From: Clostridiales bacterium
Lineage (GTDB): Bacteria; Bacillota; Clostridia; Oscillospirales; Oscillospiraceae
DNA length: 64,000 nt
NCBI GenBank assembly: GCA_004555705.1
Contig: SFHI01000001.1
Span: 1 to 64,000 of the forward strand
Direction of reading: 5' to 3'
In this document: piece after piece, positions 56,301 to 62,300 of the stretch
How positions within the stretch are numbered: the stretch's first letter is position 1
Layout: each line of letters opens with the position of its first letter
Notes under the pieces: generated by a model
Database searches by the model: none
The model's input: only the letters and a program-made list of their open reading frames with translations
What the model was told of the DNA's origin: nothing
Program-made: the position numbers and the translations under genes

Positions 56301-59300
56301 TGCTGTCTGCCGATGGGGTCCTGACCGGCTACGGAGACCGTATCAATGTCGTTGTGAACAATGGCCTCTACACTGAGCGCTCCGGCAGTGACGGTTCGGT
56401 TCTCACCGACGCTGGCCTCTGCCTCCGCGTCCACATCAGCCATGGCGAAGGACGCGCCCACGCCTACACGCTTACCGGCCAGACTGCTCATCTTGTTCTT
56501 GACGGGCAGACCGTTGTCAGCGGCGGAGGAGGAAGCGGTGGTGTAGACCTTGTTGGCGGACTGGGCGTACAGCTCCAGAATACCGGTCAGTTCCACTCTG
56601 TCCTCCTCGCCGGGAGCTTCCAGTCCGGAGAGGATAGCCTGGGCATCCGCGTCGAGGATCGTCAGGGCAAAGCTGCCCGCCACGCCCACGTTGGCGGCAC
56701 CTGTGCCGGAGACAGCGGAGGTGCTGATGCGGTTGCCAATATTTTCCAGTTCACTGGGGTTGCCGTATTTGGCGGTAAGCTCGGTAACGGCGGCTTCCAG
56801 AAGCAGGTCCAGGCTGACACTGGCCACCATCTTCTTTGCTTCCAGCTCCTGACGGATGGCAGCCATGGCGGCCTGGTCATTCAGCAGGGCGTCCACAAGG
56901 AAGCTGGGGTCAAAGAGCAGCTCCGCAAGATCGGACAGAAGGCTCTCTGCCAGAGCCACAGCCCCGGCGGAGACGGTGCCCAGAGGATCGTTTTTCATAT
57001 CGGAGAGCATGATCTCAAAGATCATATTCTCCAGCATCTGCTCGTCGGTAAGCCCTTCCTCATTGCCGTGTTTGCTCTTGTACTCTTCCAGAAGCTGCTG
57101 CTTCTGCTCTTCGGTAAAGTAGTCCAGCAGGGAATCCTTATCCTCATGCTGATCCAGCAGCGCCTTGGTAAGAACGGCTCTGCCGCTTTTAACATCCGCA
57201 AGGTAGTGCAGAAGCTCGGTGAGAATCTCGTCCACCGTGCGGCGGTTTTCCGCTTCCAGGACGTCCGCGCGGATAATGAGATTGTCAGCCTTGATGGACC
57301 TCGCGCCCACATAGGCTCTGTTCTCATACTCCACATAGTTCACTGCCGCTGCCGCGCCCACACCGATGGTGCTGTCACAGGCGGTGGAGTCCGCGAAGAT
57401 CACGGCGTCGGTGTCCTCAAGGCTGGTAACGCGCACATCGCCTGTGGCCTCGATGGTCACACCGTCCGCGATAACGGCGCACGCCTTGCTGGAATGCACA
57501 TTTACCGCGATGGTGGCCGCCACCTGCACGCTGCCCTCGAGGGTCTGCATACTGGGCATCTTACTCGCCAGGCCGGACGCGCGTTCCGAGGTCATGGTGC
57601 CGTTTTTGCCGGACAGGCTGTTTACATGGCCTGCCGTATTGCTCAGCGCTGCGGCGTTATTCTTGTTGATGTTCTCCGCAACGCTGTTCTGGTTCATGGA
57701 CTCACTGGGCGTTGCGTAAGCGGGGTCGCCCTTGCCGGCAAGCAGACTGCCAAAGTCCTGGATGGTGATGTCCGTAGGAGCGGCGGTGCTGATCACCGGA
57801 GTCGGGTTCGCGCCCTGAGCGCTGGCGTAGACATTCTGGCTTACACGGCTGATGGACTGTGCCGCCACACCAACGCTCTGCGCTTTTATGCTGCGGTCCA
57901 GTTCCGCCACGGCGGAGTCATCCAGAATGGTAAGACCCACTGCCGCGCCAACGCCTGCCCGGCTGCCCACTGCCTTCGCGTCGGAGATGAGCTTGCGAAC
58001 GGCTTCGGTGTTTGCGGTGACAACCACATCACCGGACATCTCGGTCACGGTACCATCCAGCTTGCCCACAATCGCCTTGGTATTTACAGAGCTTAAGCTC
58101 AGCGCCATGACCGGTGCGACGGAGACACCGCCGGTGGAACCGGCCGCGGCCTGAATATAGAAGCTTGCCTTATAGTCCGCCTCTGCCTTCAGAGAGCCAA
58201 GTCCGGTTTCGCCGAAGCGGATACCGTCTTCAATCTGGGCGATGGCATCGATGTTAATCACTTCCACCGCGATGCCCGCGCCCACGCCCGCGGAGTGTGC
58301 GGTCATCTGGAAAGCAGGAACCACGGGGATGCTTACGCCGCCAACCTTGATGCTCTGTCTGGCGCGCTTGCCGGAGGCGTCGGCCACGGTGGTGTATCTG
58401 CCGCTGCCGGTGGAGATAACCTCCACATCGCCGCCGAGAATGTCATAGCCCGCGTCCTTGCTGAGAGCAGCGCTGTTATAGACATTGGCAACGTGCACGG
58501 TAACCGCACCGCCGATGCCCAGCTTGGTAAGGTACTGGTTGGGGGTATGGCCCGCCTTGGAAACGGCCTCGGAGGTTGCGTCCAGAGTATTGGCTCTGAC
58601 GCTCAGATCCTTCGCCCGGACAGTGCCCCGGCTGACGCTGGCCTCATTGCTGTGCATAAGCACTTCGATGGCAATGGCCGCACCAACGGCGTTCCTGGGG
58701 GGAGTCTCCAGGCTGGCATAGGGGCCGTTCACGCTGATGAGAGAGGGCGTGCGGTACAGGGAGCCGTCCGCTCTCAAATCAGAAACGCTGCTGGCGGTGG
58801 CATGGACACGAAGCGCCCCGGGAGTGGTGACGCTCTTTGCCGTATCCACTTCCGCAAGGTTCGCATTGTCGATGTACGCGATCCCCAGAGCGCCAACGAA
58901 CTGGTTTGTGGCTTCGGAGCCTGTGGACTTGGTGGCATCCTCCAGAATCTGGCTGATGCTGGTGGAACCGATGAGCACCTTGACAGCCTTGCCGAGGGCC
59001 CCATCGATGCCAAACATTTTGGCAACGAAGGAAAACCCGTTAATTGGGTTCAGCTGCTTGCTTGCCGGCAGATCGTTGAGGGGAATTGCCAGAGACACGG
59101 TGCTGGCTCTCACATCGGAGAACGCATCCACCACCACATCGTCCATGGCCAGGACCCTGGCATTGTCATTGATGGTTGCCTTGGTGGTGCCGAACACGAA
59201 ATTGCCTGCCACGAACACGCCGGTGGTGGGAGCCACGTTCCACACATTGGGGAGCTTGCCGGTGGCGTAGCTGGTGCTGTCCACAATGCTGGAGGCGAGA

Positions 59301-62300
59301 ACCTTCACCGCTCCGGCAGAATCCATTGTGGCATAATCGGTGATCTTCGCGATGGTGTCAAACTCCACCACGGAAAGGGAGATGGAGAACGGGACGACGC
59401 CGCCCATGGTGTAGGACACCAGGTCGTTTACGGAACTGGCACGGATGAGGATTCCGCCCTGTCCCCGCTGACCGCCGTTGCTGCCGCTGTCACCGGAGAC
59501 CAGGTGCGCCTGCTTCCCGACGGTCACCTGGGAGTGCCCGGAGGAAACTGCCATGGTGATGGGAACGAAGAGGCTGAGAAGCTCATTCTTCGCGTCGATG
59601 GTAACATCCACATGGGAGCGGGCATGGATGCAGCCGCCTGCGGTAAGATCGCCGTAGATGGTCACATCGGCATTGCCGAACTTCAGGGTAACGGGGTTAA
59701 AGTCCTTGTCGATGAGATCGCTGAGAATATCTTCACCAGGAATAAAACCTTTGTTGAGAACCAGCTGTGCGTTCAGGTCGATGACCTGGTCCGCGTGAAC
59801 CTTCTGCTTCTCCGCAATAATAATGTAGACATCCTTGCTTGCTTTGTAGAACCCAAGCTCGATCTCGGAAGTGTTATCGGGGTCCAGATCGTCTTCCACG
59901 ATCTTTGTTTCAAAAGCGGCCAGGGCTTCGTCCTCGCCGTAGACGGAGAGGATCACATTCTTCGCGCTGATGGGCCCGAACACATCAATCTGCTCGCCGA
60001 TTACCAGAAGATTCAGTCCTTCGGCGTTCAGACGGTCGATGCCCAGCTTGCCGCTGATGGGCTTGCTCAGATCATCGGTGAGAATGATGTTCGAGAGGAG
60101 GACGCCGTTTTCGGGCAGCAGGACGTTCAGACTCCCCAGGTCAAAGTTGACAATCTGATAAGGGATCAGCTTGATTTCGCTGTTGCCTTCCTCCAGCTTG
60201 ACTTCGACCTCTCTATCCTCGTTCGTGGGTGTGACCACGTAGTTCGTGAAGGGCTGGAGGGTGTCGCCGCTCTTAAGCTCCTCCACCGCAACCGTGCGCT
60301 TGTTAAGCAGCGCGTCGGTGAGCGCTTCAATGCACTGGAAGAGAATCCGAAAGCTCTTGGTGAAATCAAGATGGAGCGCGTTGTCGGTCAGGTCACCCAG
60401 AATGGTGATCTGCGCCAGGGCTTCCACGGTGATTTCCGTTCCGTCGGTGCTGATGAAAATGCGATTGTCTTCATCAATGTTATTGTTGAGTTTTCCGGTC
60501 AGATGCAGCCGGTCAAAGCCGGCCTGATCCTTGACCTCAATGCCGGTGCTGCCCCATGCAGCAAAGGGAGTGGTGGTATCTACCGTGATCAGGTCGTCGC
60601 CCTTACCGCCGTCGAGCGTAATGCTGGTGACGGGAAGGGTCTTGCCGTCCAGCTCGCCGGTGACGAAGTCTACCGCAGCCTTCAGGAAGTCCTGTGCGAA
60701 GCTGAAGTCACGGCCGCCGCTGATGCTGAGTCTGTCCTCGCCATCGCCGCCGTCCATTCTGACATTGGCTGCGCCCATGTCCACAGCGAAACCGAACTTA
60801 TACAGGGCATTGCCCTCCGGGTCGGTATTGCCGAGAAGGGACATGATCACATCGCTGGTGTCAATGAGCTTGATGCTGCCCACGTCCTCGCCTTCGCCAA
60901 GCTGCACATCCACGCCCACAGTGGTGAGGTTCCCCTGAGAGCCAGTGATACCGTCTACGAGGATGTTCTTCAAGGCATTAATATAAGGAAGGACATCATT
61001 GAAACTGATATCAGGGTTGATGAGGGAAGGCAGCTGACTGAGGGTGTCCATGTCCGCCTGAGTTACCTCCACAGACGCCGACACATTGGGCTTTCTTCTC
61101 ACTTCCAAAGTGACCGTGTCATTGCCTGCGCCGCTGTCCACCTTGATATGGATCGAGCCCACCTCGGTGCTGCCCGCAATGTTGGATACGCTGAGGTTGA
61201 TCGTGTCATCCTGCTGTGTGCCGTAGTATTCCACACTGCCCGCATTTTTGATGCTGACAGTATCACGGGTGGACAGATACAGACCCGCAAGCAGGATGTT
61301 GAGCCCTTGGACGTCGACGTTTATGCCGCCCTCCAGTTTTACATTGCCTTCGGACTGTGCATGGATATCAACGATCTGTCCCTGCTCATCCTCCACAATG
61401 GCGTCCTGTGCCACGATGCGGATGGTCAGCTCACCGCCATCGGAGGCGCTGTTTTTCAGGCCCAGAAGTTCCTTGATCAGAGAGGTCAGGACATTGTCTG
61501 TGCTCTCTTCACTCAGATTCAGGCCGCCGAGGTATAATCCGTCCTGCACCACGATGGTTGCAACGCGATCCGCGTCAGACTGGTCATCCACGTACAGGTC
61601 ACGCAGATAGGTCAGGGCGTCTGCCATGGCCTCGTTGATGGCGTTGCCATTATTGTCGGCGGAGTTCGTGTACTTGACCTCTTTGCTGATCTCATGGATA
61701 TAGGCGCTGCCCGCGGGAATTGCGTAGGCCTCCACCTCCACCTGGTCCTCAGGGATAGCGGGCTCCGGCTCGGCAGGGTTATCTTCCCCGGCAGCAGGGC
61801 TGGACAATGTGCTGGCCACAGCGGCTGCCGCTCCGCCACCCTGAGTGCCGCTGCTGACAGGAGGTGTGGTGGTTGTGCTGTCCGGTGTGGTCGTGCTCTC
61901 CGGTACGGTGGTACCCTCCGGTGTGGTCGTGCCCTCCGGCGTGGTCGTGCCCTCCGGCGTGGTCGTGCCCTCCGGTGTGGTCGTGCCCTCCGGTGTGGTC
62001 GTGCCCTCCGGTGTGGTCGTGCCCTCCGGCGTGGTCGTGCCCTCCGGTACGGTGGTACCCTCCGGTGTGGTCGTGTCTTCCGGTGTGGTCGTGCCTTCCG
62101 GCGTGGTCGTGCCCTCCGGCGTGGTCGTGCTCTCCGGTGTGGCCGTTCCTGCCGGAACGATGGTCACGCTGTCCGGCAGGCCGCTGCCTTCGCCATCGGT
62201 GGCGCAGGCGGTAACCATCATAGTGCTGAGGACAAAAAGACACATTGCGGTGCAGATGAATATCCGCATCGCACGTCTTTTTGTTCCCTGCTTCATCCTA

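Noticed and set aside
60590..61140. RTX toxin or hemolysin
   Set aside because: Only three isolated GGxGxD-like motifs occur. There is no nonapeptide array, acyltransferase or type I secretion gene nearby.
35363..61537. Very long + strand open frames opposite the giant gene (up to about 2,500 codons, e.g. 50582-58096 and 38450-44347)
   Set aside because: They are antisense shadows. Codon bias in the GC-rich repeat gene avoids codons whose complement is a stop. The translations are low-complexity, histidine- and arginine-rich, lack ribosome sites and change frame along the gene.
61871..62149. CRISPR-like regular repeat
   Set aside because: The 18-base units are contiguous with no spacers, in frame with the giant gene, and encode a Thr-Pro-Glu linker.
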